Source of the DNA: Frigidibacter mobilis
GTDB lineage: Bacteria; Pseudomonadota; Alphaproteobacteria; Rhodobacterales; Rhodobacteraceae
Direction of reading: 5' to 3'
Assembly (NCBI RefSeq): GCF_001620265.1
Contig: NZ_CP012661.1
Coordinates: forward strand, 4,167,001 to 4,231,000
Length of the DNA stretch: 64,000 nucleotides
Below the pieces are notes generated by a model. That model was given only the letters and a program-made list of their open reading frames with translations, made no database searches and was not told where the DNA came from. The position numbers and the translations under genes are program-made. Below, in pieces: positions 9,535 through 17,705 of this stretch; positions within the stretch are counted from its first letter, which is position 1; each line of letters begins with the position of its first letter.

Positions 9535-10524
9535 TCACCCGCCCCGCCCGGTCATCGTGCGGTCGCCGCCCAGCCGCAGGATGCGCTGCAGCAGCCCGGC
9601 CCGCGGGGTGGTCACCGTCTCCTGCCGCAGGCGCGTCTGCAGCACCGGCTGGTTCTGCGAGGCATCCGACCGGCTCTCGCGGAACAGGATATACAGGCCC
9701 GAGCCGATGATGATCGCGGCGCCCAGCACCGTGCCGCCGTCCAGCCGCTCGTCGAACAGGAACCAGCCATAGCCCGTCGCCCACAGGATCTGCGAATATT
9801 GCATCGGGGCCACGATCACCGCCTCACCCGACCGATAGGCAGCGATCACCAGCAGCGAGCCGGCAATCCCGAACAGCGCAATGATGCAGATCAGCCCCAG
9901 ATGCTCGATCGGCATCGGCTGGTAGACGAAGGGCAGCATCGCCCCCATCGCCAGGAAGTTGCCCACCATCGGGAACAGCAGCAGCACGACCGACCGTTCC
10001 TCGCTGCCGATCTTGCGCACGATTACCGATGCCAGCGCCCCGGTCATGGCCGAGATCAGCGCCGCCAGATGGCCGCTGCCCAACTCGGCCGATCCCGGCC
10101 GCAGCACCACCAGCACCCCCACCAGCCCGCAGATCACCGCTGCCCAGCGCCGCAGCCGCACCCGCTCGCCCAGCAGCGGGATGGCAATCACCGTTATCAG
10201 CAGCGGCGTGGCAAAGAGAATCGCATAGGTCTGCGCCAGCGGCAGTTCCGAGAAGGCATAGAACGCCGTCACCCCGCAGGTCACCGTGCAGGCGCTGCGC
10301 AACAGGATCCACCACGGATGCACCGGCCGGAGCGTGCCCGAGGTCCGGTCGCTCAGCAGGATCACCGAGACCACAGGAAAGCTCATCAGCGCGGCGAAGA
10401 ACACGATCTGGATGGCAGAGTAATCCGTGCCCAGCGTCTTCACCACCACGTCATGCGTGGCAAAGATGCCCATCGCCGCAAGCGCCAGCATCGCCCCGCG
10501 CAGGCCCGAATTGCCGATCGCCAT
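9535..10524 (-). CDS. EamA/DMT family transporter
   Basis: A 329-residue integral membrane protein with about ten hydrophobic helices arranged as two EamA repeats. The first begins LRGAMLALAAMGIFATHDVVVKTLG and the second AALISAMTGALASVIVRKIG. Members of the drug/metabolite superfamily export small molecules across the inner membrane. The substrate cannot be told from sequence. The C-terminus is a polar, arginine-rich tail of about 40 residues. The gene diverges from the Na/Pi cotransporter across a 225-bp region that holds a tandem 14-mer array. Confidence 0.88.
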   Translation of the reverse strand: MAIGNSGLRGAMLALAAMGIFATHDVVVKTLGTDYSAIQIVFFAALMSFPVVSVILLSDRTSGTLRPVHPWWILLRSACTVTCGVTAFYAFSELPLAQTYAILFATPLLITVIAIPLLGERVRLRRWAAVICGLVGVLVVLRPGSAELGSGHLAALISAMTGALASVIVRKIGSEERSVVLLLFPMVGNFLAMGAMLPFVYQPMPIEHLGLICIIALFGIAGSLLVIAAYRSGEAVIVAPMQYSQILWATGYGWFLFDERLDGGTVLGAAIIIGSGLYILFRESRSDASQNQPVLQTRLRQETVTTPRAGLLQRILRLGGDRTMTGRGG

Positions 10525-10570
10525 GCCCTCTGCCTTCCTTCGCTGCGCCCCGTCCGGCGCCCGTTGCCCC

Positions 10571-10624
10571 GTACTGCCAGACCCGTGCTGCCAGACCCGT
10601 GTTTCAGACCGTGCTGCCAGATTT
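10571..10624. repeat. imperfect 14-base tandem repeat in a divergent promoter region
   Basis: Four units follow one another: GTACTGCCAGACCC, GTGCTGCCAGACCC, GTGTTTCAGACC (two bases short) and GTGCTGCCAGATTT. They lie between the divergent starts of the EamA transporter (10524) and the Na/Pi cotransporter (10750). Confidence 0.85.
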
Positions 10625-10749
10625 GCCGCGGCAACTCAACGCGCCTTTGCCGCCGCCCCGATCCTTTTGCAAACGCAGCATTCTTGCCCCGGGTCCCCCA
10701 CTCTGCAATCGTGCAAAAGGGCGCCGCGATTTCGCCTGCGCGGGGGGGC

Positions 10750-12298
10750 ATGACGCCGATGACGGAAAACCTGTTGCTGTTGGCTGGCGGCATCGGCCTC
10801 TACATCCTCGGGATGCAGATGATGACCGACGCGCTGCGCCAACTGGCCAGCCGTCAGTTGCGCGAGGCGCTGCGCCGCTTCACCACCTCGCCGCTCTCGG
10901 GCGCGGTGACGGGGGCGGCGGCCACCGCCGTGGTGCAATCCTCCAGCGCGGTGCTGGTCACCACCATCGGCTTTGTCGGCGCCGGGCTGCTGACCTTCCC
11001 GCAGGCCATCGGCATCATCTACGGCGCCAATGTCGGCACCACCATCACCGGCTGGATGGTGGTGCTGCTGGGGGTGAAGCTGCAACTGGGCACAGCGGCG
11101 CTGCCGATGCTGCTGGCGGCGGCGCTGCTGCGGGCGCTGGCCGGCGGCGCCTGGGCGCGGGCCGGCACGCTGCTGGCCGGGTTCAGCCTGATCTTCCTCG
11201 GCTTCGACCTGATGCAGCAGGGCACCGGCATGTTCGAATCATGGCTGGTCTTCGACCGCCTGCCCGGCGATACGCTGGCCGGGCGGCTGGCCCTGCTCGG
11301 CATCGGCATGGGTGTGACGCTGGTCATCCAGTCCTCCAGCGCCGGGGTGGCGATGGCGCTGGTGCTGCTGACCTCGGGCGCGATCACCCTGCCGCAGGCG
11401 GCGGCGATGGTGATCGGCATGGATATCGGCACCACCTTCAAATCTCTGATCGCCACCATCGGCGGCTCGCGCGACATGCGCCGCACCGCGGTTGCGCATG
11501 TCGCCTACAATGTGGTGGCCGGACTCGCTGCCTTCACCGTGGTCGGCTGGGCCGCGCCCGCGCTGGCAGTGCTGACGGGGGGCGACGCGCCCGCCGCGCT
11601 GGTCGCCTTCCACACCGCCTTCAACCTGCTGGGGTGATGCTGATGCTGCCGCTGACCGCCCCTTCGCCCGGCTGATCGAACGCCTGGTGCCCGGCCGCGC
11701 CCCCGGCCTGACCCAGCCGCTGGATCCGGCGCTGCTGGCTGATCCCGGCGCCGCGCTCGATGCCGCCCAGGGCGCCGCGGATGCCATCGCCTCGGCGCTG
11801 TTCGCCGCGCTTGGCGCCCGTCTCGGCCCCGCCGCAGATCCGGCCCCGCTGACAGAACTGGCGCCGCTGCTGCAGCCCGGGCTCGATGATCTGGAGGCCT
11901 TCCTGACCCATATCCGCGTGGCCGAGGGCGATGCCGCCACCCTCGCGCGCCGCTCTGCCGCGCTGCACCGCTTCGACCATCTGCAGCGCCTCGCCCACCG
12001 CGCCGCGCAGGCAGAGCGCATTGCCCTGCTGGCCCGCGATCCGGTGCTGCGCCGCCCGGCCGCCGCCTTCGCCGCCGCCCTGACCCGCGCCGCCCCCGCC
12101 CCGCAAGCCGCCGCCCGCCGCCTCGCGCTGCTGGAGGCGACCATCGCCCGCCGCGCGCATCGCCTGCGCCGCTCGGCCCTGCTGCGCGAACATGCCGGCC
12201 TTGTCAGCCCCGATGCGGTCTTCGACCTGACCGACGCCTCGCGCTGGCTGACCCGCTCGGCGCATCACGCCGAACGGATCGCCCATTACGCCCGCTGA
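10750..12298 (+). pseudogene. Na+/phosphate cotransporter with PhoU-like tail, two frameshifts
   Basis: The gene would encode about 516 residues. Frame one (10750-11637) holds the NptA/PNaS membrane domain with both QSSSA signatures (AVVQSSSAVLVTTIG and LVIQSSSAGVAMAL) and GANVGTT/GMDIGTT. The expected continuation GVMLMLPLTAPFARLIERLVPG appears only if one G is added to the GGGG at 11631-11634 and one C to the CCCC at 11659-11662. The rest (to 12298) is an alpha-helical PhoU-like regulatory domain in the third frame. Such proteins import phosphate with Na+. Both defects lie in homopolymers 28 bases apart, so consensus error is as likely as real inactivation. Upstream in-frame sequence from 9511 is not coding. 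Confidence 0.85.
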
Positions 12299-13408
12299 TT
12301 ACAGGCTGGCCTCCAGCGCCTTCACGATCAGGTCGCCCATCCCGGCCGTGCTCACCGGCACGCCGCCTTCGGGCCCCATCAGATCGGCCGTGCGCGCACC
12401 ATCCGCCAGCACCGCCTCCACCGCCCGCTCTACCCGCGTCGCTTCCTCGCCCATGTCGAAGGAATAGCGCAGCGCCATCGCAAAGCTCAGGATACAGGCG
12501 ATCGGGTTGGCCTTGCCCTGCCCGGCAATATCGGGCGCCGAGCCATGCACCGGCTCGTACAAAGCCTTCGGCCGCCCGCTTTCCGTCGGCGCCCCGAGGC
12601 TGGCCGAGGGCAGCATCCCAAGGCTGCCCGTCAGCATCGCCGCGCAGTCGGACAGCAGGTCGCCGAACAGGTTGTCGGTCACGATCACGTCGAACTGCTT
12701 GGGCCAGCGCACCAGTTGCATGGCGCCCGCATCCGCATACATGTGGCTCAGCTCGACATCGGGGTATTCGTTGTCATGCACCCATTGCACTTCCTCGCGC
12801 CACAGGATGCCCGATTCCATCACATTGGCCTTCTCCATCGAGCAGACCTTGTTGCCCCGCCGCCGCGCCAGCTCGAAGGCCGAGCGCGCCACCCGGCGGA
12901 TCTCGTCGGTGGTGTAGCGCTGCGTGTTCACCCCCACGCGCCCGCCCTCGTTGTCGGGGAAGATCCCCCGCGGCTCGCCGAAATACACGCCCGAGGTCAG
13001 TTCGCGCACGATCATGATATCAAGGCCCGCGACCACATCGCGCTTCAGGCTGGAAAAATCCGCCAGCGCGTCAAAGCACTGCGCCGGGCGCAGGTTGGAA
13101 TAGAGGTCCATCTCCTTGCGCAGCCGCAGCAGGCCTCGTTCTGGCTTCACGCTGAAATCCAGCACGTCGTATTTCGGCCCGCCGACAGCGCCCAGCAGCA
13201 CCGCATCCACCGCCTGCGCCTTTGCCATCGTCGCATCGGTCAGCGGCGTGCCATGCACGTCATAGGCAGAGCCGCCGACCAGATCTTCGGTGACATCGAA
13301 GGCGATGCCGCGCCTGTCGCCGAACCAGCCGATGATCTTCTTGACCTCTGCCATGACCTCGGGGCCGATGCCGTCGCCGGCCAGGATAAGGATCGAGGGA
13401 TTTGCCAT
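12299..13408 (-). CDS. leuB: 3-isopropylmalate dehydrogenase
   Basis: LeuB oxidises and decarboxylates 3-isopropylmalate to 2-oxoisocaproate with NAD+ in leucine biosynthesis. The 369 residues match the family. Visible features are [11 protein letters not shown] at the N-terminus, [11 protein letters not shown], the substrate-binding [16 protein letters not shown], the [11 protein letters not shown] loop, the Mg2+-binding Asp motif [19 protein letters not shown] and the NAD-loop [18 protein letters not shown]. The ATG is preceded by GGAGG on the minus strand. No other leu gene is in the window. The gene abuts the end of the Na/Pi gene with no gap. Confidence 0.97.
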   Translation of the reverse strand: MANPSILILAGDGIGPEVMAEVKKIIGWFGDRRGIAFDVTEDLVGGSAYDVHGTPLTDATMAKAQAVDAVLLGAVGGPKYDVLDFSVKPERGLLRLRKEMDLYSNLRPAQCFDALADFSSLKRDVVAGLDIMIVRELTSGVYFGEPRGIFPDNEGGRVGVNTQRYTTDEIRRVARSAFELARRRGNKVCSMEKANVMESGILWREEVQWVHDNEYPDVELSHMYADAGAMQLVRWPKQFDVIVTDNLFGDLLSDCAAMLTGSLGMLPSASLGAPTESGRPKALYEPVHGSAPDIAGQGKANPIACILSFAMALRYSFDMGEEATRVERAVEAVLADGARTADLMGPEGGVPVSTAGMGDLIVKALEASL

Positions 13409-13620
13409 GTTTCCTCCAAGGGCCCGCGGCCATCCGCCCGGCCAAACTGCGAAAATCGTCGGGGACCGGCCTAGCCAATGCCTCCCGCAGGGTCAAGCAT
13501 GGCTGCCCTGCCGCGGAGCGCAATACAGGGCAGCGCCCGTCCGCCGGGTGGGCGAGCAACGGCAGTTCTAGGCGCTTTATGGTTCAACACCCCTCCACCG
13601 AATTTCTAGGCGGAACCGCT

Positions 13621-13655
13621 GCAAAAGCGCCCGCCCGAGGGGGCGGACGGGCGCT
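13621..13655 (-). terminator. intrinsic terminator for yqgE
   Basis: On the minus strand AGCGCCCGTCCG pairs with CGGGCGGGCGCT over 12 bp with one G-T and is followed by TTTT. It lies about 50 bases beyond the yqgE stop and before leuB, so it separates the two. Confidence 0.7.
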
Positions 13656-13703
13656 GCCCGGCGGCGCCAAGGCGCCTTGTTCCGGGCAAGAAAAGCCTGG
13701 CCC

Positions 13704-14258
13704 CTAAGCCCGCCCCGCAGCCCCCGACAGCCCCACCGGGTCCACCCCCAGCGTCCTGAGTGCCTTTTCCCACTTGCCCGAGTTCTGCATCGAAAACACC
13801 AGCTCCGGCCCCGCCTCCGCCGTCAGCCAGCCATTGCGCAGGATCTCCCCCTCCAGCTGCCCCGGTCCCCAGCCTGCATAGCCCAGCGCCATGATGAACC
13901 GCTCCGGCCCCCGCCCCTCGGCAATCGCCTGCAGAATGTCCATCGTCGCCGTCATCGAGAAGCGGCCATCCACCCGCAGCGTCGCCTCGCCGCCCGGATA
14001 GTCCGCCGTGTGCAGCACGAAGCCGCGGCCATGTTCCACCGGCCCGCCGAAATGCACCCTGACATCGGTCCCCTCCGCCATCTGCTGCAGCCCCAGCTGC
14101 TCCAGCAGATGCGAGAAGGTCAGCTCATGCGCCGGCTTGTTGACGATCAGCCCCATCGCCCCCTCGGGCGAATGCGCACAAAGGTAGATCACGCTCTTGT
14201 CAAAGCGCGCATCGCCCATTCCGGGCATGGCGATCAGCAGCTTTCCGGTCAGGTCCAT
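13704..14258 (-). CDS. YqgE/AlgH family protein
   Basis: A 184-residue cytoplasmic protein of the UPF0301 family. Visible family blocks are GKLLIAMPGMGDARFDKSVIYLCAHS, EGAMGLIVNKP, HFGGPVEHGRGFVLHT, the segment ending ILQAIAEGRGPERF and LGYAGWGPGQLEGEI. The biochemical role of the family is unresolved. The start MDLTGKLL follows the family consensus; an open extension to 14705 overlaps the divergent DsbD-domain gene and is rejected. It is followed by its own terminator. Confidence 0.93.
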   Translation of the reverse strand: MDLTGKLLIAMPGMGDARFDKSVIYLCAHSPEGAMGLIVNKPAHELTFSHLLEQLGLQQMAEGTDVRVHFGGPVEHGRGFVLHTADYPGGEATLRVDGRFSMTATMDILQAIAEGRGPERFIMALGYAGWGPGQLEGEILRNGWLTAEAGPELVFSMQNSGKWEKALRTLGVDPVGLSGAAGRA

Positions 14259-14395
14259 GCAGGCTCCCCTCGCCGCCAACATCGCGCCGCGCCCTGCGCT
14301 GCGCAAGGGCCGCAAGGTGGCTGCAACGCCACAGTCACCGTTCCTTGGCGGAAATGTGACTTCCCTCCGCGAGCATGGGGGATAAACCTCGCGCC

Positions 14396-15241
14396 ATGAA
14401 TGCACATCCCCCCGTCCACGCCGCCCGCCACCCCGTCGCGGCCCTTCGCCGTTTCGCCGTCGTGCTTGCGCTGTGCCTGTCGGCCGCCGGCCCGGCCCGG
14501 GCCGATGCGGTGCCCGACGATCTGGTGCGCGCCGGGTTCCTCGGCGGCTGGCGCACCGAGAGCGGCACCCAGATGGCGGCGCTGCGCCTCGATCTAGCCG
14601 ACGGCTGGAAGACCTACTGGCGCGCCCCCGGCGATGCCGGCATCCCGCCACAGTTCGACTGGTCCGGCTCCGAGAACGTCGCCTCGGTGCGCTTTCACTG
14701 GCCAACCCCCACGGTGTTCGACCTGAACGGGATGCGCACCATCGGCTACAAGCATCAGCTGCTGCTGCCGCTGGAAATCACCCCGCGCGATCCGGCCCTG
14801 CCGATCCGGCTGAACGCCAGCATCGACATGGGGGTATGCCACGACATCTGCGTTCCCGTCTCGCTGCGGCTCGGCGCCGATCTGCCCCGGGACGGCGCAC
14901 CCGATGCCGCCATCCGCGCCGCGCTCGCCGATCAGCCGATAGGGGGCAAGGCCGCCGGCCTCGGCCGATTGCACTGCCATGTCGAACCGATCAAGGGCGG
15001 GCTGCGGCTGACGGCCGAAATGGATCTGCCGGGCAGCCCCGGCGATGTGGCGGTGTTCGAAACCCCGGATCCCGGGCTCTGGGTCTCCGAATCGGAAACC
15101 CGGCGCGAGGGCGGGCGGCTGGTCAGTTCCTCGGACCTGATCCCGGCAGATGGCGGCCCGGTCGCGCTCGACCGCTCCCGCGTCACCATCACCATTCTGG
15201 GCGATGACAGGGCGGTAGAGCTGCGCGGCTGCCCCGGCTAG
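14396..15241 (+). CDS. DsbD N-terminal-domain (thiol:disulfide interchange) protein
   Basis: About 281 residues. It has a secretory signal (RRFAVVLALCLSAAGPARA) and then a periplasmic immunoglobulin-like DsbD alpha-type domain: RLDLADGWKTYWRAPGDAGIPP, FDWSGSENV, and the redox-type cysteines in MGVCHDICVPVSL. No transmembrane DsbD core follows, so this is a stand-alone domain as seen in many Rhodobacterales. It may hand reductant to periplasmic partners. I start at the second ATG (MNAHPP), since the earlier ATG at 14375 has no better ribosome site. Confidence 0.8.
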   Translation: MNAHPPVHAARHPVAALRRFAVVLALCLSAAGPARADAVPDDLVRAGFLGGWRTESGTQMAALRLDLADGWKTYWRAPGDAGIPPQFDWSGSENVASVRFHWPTPTVFDLNGMRTIGYKHQLLLPLEITPRDPALPIRLNASIDMGVCHDICVPVSLRLGADLPRDGAPDAAIRAALADQPIGGKAAGLGRLHCHVEPIKGGLRLTAEMDLPGSPGDVAVFETPDPGLWVSESETRREGGRLVSSSDLIPADGGPVALDRSRVTITILGDDRAVELRGCPG

Positions 15242-15268
15242 GGGTCAATTCCCGACTGTTCCGGTTTG

Positions 15269-15296
15269 CATATGCTTTCCATACGGGTTCCGTATG
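15269..15296 (+). repeat. 11-bp phased hexamer site 1
   Basis: CATATG (15269), CATACG (15280) and CGTATG (15291) are spaced exactly 11 bp apart with 5-base spacers CTTTC and GGTTC. The second and third also form the inverted repeat CCATACGG-GTT-CCGTATGG. It lies between convergent genes, the DsbD-domain gene and moaB. The same pattern occurs at 46078 and 62312. Confidence 0.85.
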
Positions 15297-15317
15297 GAGT
15301 CTGGCAGGCCACCAGCG

Positions 15318-15842
15318 CTATTTCCGGCGCCGGTGCTCCTCCAGCCGCGGCAGGATCTCGACAAAGTTGCAGGGCATGTGCCGATAGTCCAGCTGCAGGC
15401 TCAGGATCTCGTCCCAGGCATCCTTGCACGCCCCCGGACTGCCCGGCAGCGCGAACAGATAGGTGCCCCCCGCCACCCCGCCACAGGCGCGGCTCTGCAC
15501 CGCGCTGGTGCCTATTTTCTTCATGGAAACAAGGGTAAAGACAGTCCCGAACGCCTCGATCTCCTTCTCGTAGACGTCCCGGTGCGCCTCCACGGTCACG
15601 TCGCGCCCGGTCAATCCGGTGCCGCCCGTGCTCAGGATCACGTCAATCCCCGGATCGCCGATCCAGGCGCGCAGCTGCGCCGCGATCTGGTCGCGCTCAT
15701 CGGGCAAGATGTGCCGCGCCGCCATAATATGTCCTGCATCCTCAATGCGTTGCACCAAAGTATCGCCCGAGCGATCCTCCGCCAGCCCCCGCGTATCCGA
15801 CACCGTCAGCACCGCAATCCTGACTGGAATGAACTCTCTCAT
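15318..15842 (-). CDS. moaB: molybdenum cofactor biosynthesis protein B
   Basis: A 174-residue MoCF/MogA-fold protein. It shows IAVLTVSDTR near the N-terminus, DVILSTGGTGLTGRDVTVEA (the molybdopterin-binding glycine loop) and the IGTSAVQSRACGGVAGGTYLFALPGSPGACKDAW region. MoaB/Mog proteins adenylylate molybdopterin before molybdate insertion. The chosen ATG (MREFIPVRIAVLT) overlaps the stop of the upstream uracil-DNA glycosylase gene by four bases (ATGA), implying one transcript. A 15-codon upstream extension lies inside that gene and is rejected. Confidence 0.92.
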   Translation of the reverse strand: MREFIPVRIAVLTVSDTRGLAEDRSGDTLVQRIEDAGHIMAARHILPDERDQIAAQLRAWIGDPGIDVILSTGGTGLTGRDVTVEAHRDVYEKEIEAFGTVFTLVSMKKIGTSAVQSRACGGVAGGTYLFALPGSPGACKDAWDEILSLQLDYRHMPCNFVEILPRLEEHRRRK

Positions 15843-16624
15843 GCCCCGCTCCTCAACCTCGCCTGCACCGCCAGCAGATCCGCCCATGCCTCGCGCTTCG
15901 CCTCTGGATTGCGCAGCAGATAAGCCGGATGCGTCATCGGCATCGCCGGCTTGCCGAAGGCGCTAACCCATTGACCACGCAGTTTCAAAATCCCCATCCG
16001 CCCCAGCGCGGCACTGCACGGCGTGTTCCCCATCAGCACGATCACCTCGGGATCCGCCAGCGCCACATGCCGCTCCAGGAACGGCAGCATCATCGCAATC
16101 TCCGCCGGCTCCGGCGTGCGGTTTCCCGGCGGCCGCCAGGGCAGAACATTGGTGATATACAAGGACTTGGCGGCATCCTCGCCCCCTCGCCCCAGCCCGA
16201 TCGCCGCAAACATCCGGTCCAGCAACTGCCCCGCCCGCCCCACGAAGGGCCGGCCTTCGATATCCTCGTCCCGCCCCGGCGCCTCGCCGATCACCATCAC
16301 CCGAGCGCCAGGATTTCCGTCTGAAAACACGAAGTTGCGGGCACCCTTCCGGATCTCGCAATGCTCGAACGCCGCCTGCGCCGCCGCCAGTTCGGCAAGG
16401 CTCTGCGCCCCCCGCACCGCCACCCGCGCCTCGGCCACGCAATCCACCTCGCCCACCGGCTCCGCCACAACCGCAGGCACCGCCACCTCGGCCTTGCGCG
16501 GCACCTCGGCATAGCGATCCACCGGCGCATCCCCGATCGCCTCGGTCGCGCCAAGCTCCATCTGCCATTCCAGCATGGCCCGAAGCGTCAGGGAATCGAG
16601 GTGCGAGAGATCAGGCATCAACAT
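15839..16624 (-). CDS. uracil-DNA glycosylase family protein (family 4-like)
   Basis: A 261-residue base-excision repair enzyme that removes uracil from DNA. Motif A is VMVIGEAPGRDEDIEGRPFVGRAGQLLD, the central block is NVLPWRPPGNRTPEPAEI, and motif B is MTHPAYLLR. Family 4 enzymes normally hold a 4Fe-4S cluster with four Cys. Here only three Cys are present (DCVAEA, HCEIR, PCSAAL) and the usual paired spacing is not seen, so the cluster is probably absent. A long Ala/Val/Glu-rich region precedes the catalytic domain. ATG codons at 16624 and 16618 are both possible starts. Confidence 0.88.
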   Translation of the reverse strand: MLMPDLSHLDSLTLRAMLEWQMELGATEAIGDAPVDRYAEVPRKAEVAVPAVVAEPVGEVDCVAEARVAVRGAQSLAELAAAQAAFEHCEIRKGARNFVFSDGNPGARVMVIGEAPGRDEDIEGRPFVGRAGQLLDRMFAAIGLGRGGEDAAKSLYITNVLPWRPPGNRTPEPAEIAMMLPFLERHVALADPEVIVLMGNTPCSAALGRMGILKLRGQWVSAFGKPAMPMTHPAYLLRNPEAKREAWADLLAVQARLRSGA

Positions 16625-16732
16625 GGCCGCAAGCTAGGCCCCCCGGCCCCGCAGGTAAAGCGCCGGCGACCTTGCCGCGCGTCCTGCCTTTTGCGATAAG
16701 CGCGCAACCGATCCAGCCACAGGAACCCGCCC

Positions 16733-17695
16733 ATGTCCTTTCGCGCGCGTCACCTTCTGGGCATCGAACATCTCGCCCCCGACGAGATCCGCACCATTCT
16801 TGATCTTGCAGATCAATATGTTGACCTGAACCGCCGCACCATCAAGCGCACCGATGCGCTGGCGGGGATGACGCAGATCAACATGTTCTTCGAGAATTCC
16901 ACCCGCACCCAATCGAGCTTTGAGCTCGCCGGCAAGCGGCTGGGCGCCGACGTGATGAACATGTCGGTCGCCCAGTCGAGCGTGAAGAAGGGCGAGACGC
17001 TGATCGACACCGCCCTGACGCTGAACGCCATGCACCCCGACCTGCTGGTGGTGCGACACGGTGCCAGCGGGGCGGTCAACCTCTTGGCCTCCAAGGTGAA
17101 TTGCGCGGTACTGAACGCGGGCGACGGCCGGCACGAGCACCCCACCCAGGCGCTGCTCGATGCCCTCACCATCCGCCGCGCCAAGGGCCGCATCCACCGG
17201 CTGACCGTGGCAATCTGCGGCGACATCGCCCATTCCCGCGTGGCCCGCAGCAACCTGATCCTGCTGGGAAAAATGGAAAACCGCGTCCGCCTGATCGGCC
17301 CGCCGACGCTGATGCCCGCCGGCGTCGCCGAATTCGGCTGCGAAGTTTATGACGACATGGCCGCCGGGCTGCAGGATGCCGATGTGGTGATGATGCTGCG
17401 GCTTCAGAAAGAACGGATGGATGGCGGCTTCATCCCGTCCGAGCGCGAGTATTTCCACCGCTTCGGGCTGGATGCCGAAAAGCTCGCCCACGCGAAACCC
17501 GATGCCATCGTCATGCATCCCGGCCCGATGAACCGGGGGGTGGAGATCGACGGCACCATCGCCGATGACATCAACCGCAGCGTCATTCAGGAACAGGTGG
17601 AAATGGGCGTCGCGGTGCGCATGGCCTGCATGGACCTGCTGGCCCGCAACCTGCGCGCCGAACGCGGCCGCGCGGCACTGGAAACGATGGTATAG
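16733..17695 (+). CDS. pyrB: aspartate carbamoyltransferase catalytic subunit
   Basis: ATCase joins carbamoyl phosphate and aspartate in the first committed step of pyrimidine synthesis. The 320 residues show the carbamoyl-phosphate loop [44 protein letters not shown], the aspartate-binding RLQKERM region and [13 protein letters not shown]. No pyrI regulatory gene is present. The next gene, ten bases downstream, is a dihydroorotase homologue without metal ligands, the arrangement of ATCases that need an inactive DHOase scaffold to assemble. Confidence 0.97.
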   Translation: MSFRARHLLGIEHLAPDEIRTILDLADQYVDLNRRTIKRTDALAGMTQINMFFENSTRTQSSFELAGKRLGADVMNMSVAQSSVKKGETLIDTALTLNAMHPDLLVVRHGASGAVNLLASKVNCAVLNAGDGRHEHPTQALLDALTIRRAKGRIHRLTVAICGDIAHSRVARSNLILLGKMENRVRLIGPPTLMPAGVAEFGCEVYDDMAAGLQDADVVMMLRLQKERMDGGFIPSEREYFHRFGLDAEKLAHAKPDAIVMHPGPMNRGVEIDGTIADDINRSVIQEQVEMGVAVRMACMDLLARNLRAERGRAALETMV

Positions 17696-17705
17696 GGCGG
17701 TGAGC

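Noticed and set aside
9511..10749. N-terminal extension of the Na/Pi cotransporter
   Set aside because: It is antisense to the EamA transporter and the composition is unnatural; the membrane protein clearly starts at 10750.
11631..11662. Programmed ribosomal frameshifting in the cotransporter, rsmE, flgK, ade and topoisomerase IB
   Set aside because: No slippery heptamer with a downstream structure, and the same G/C-run defect in unrelated genes argues for sequence errors.
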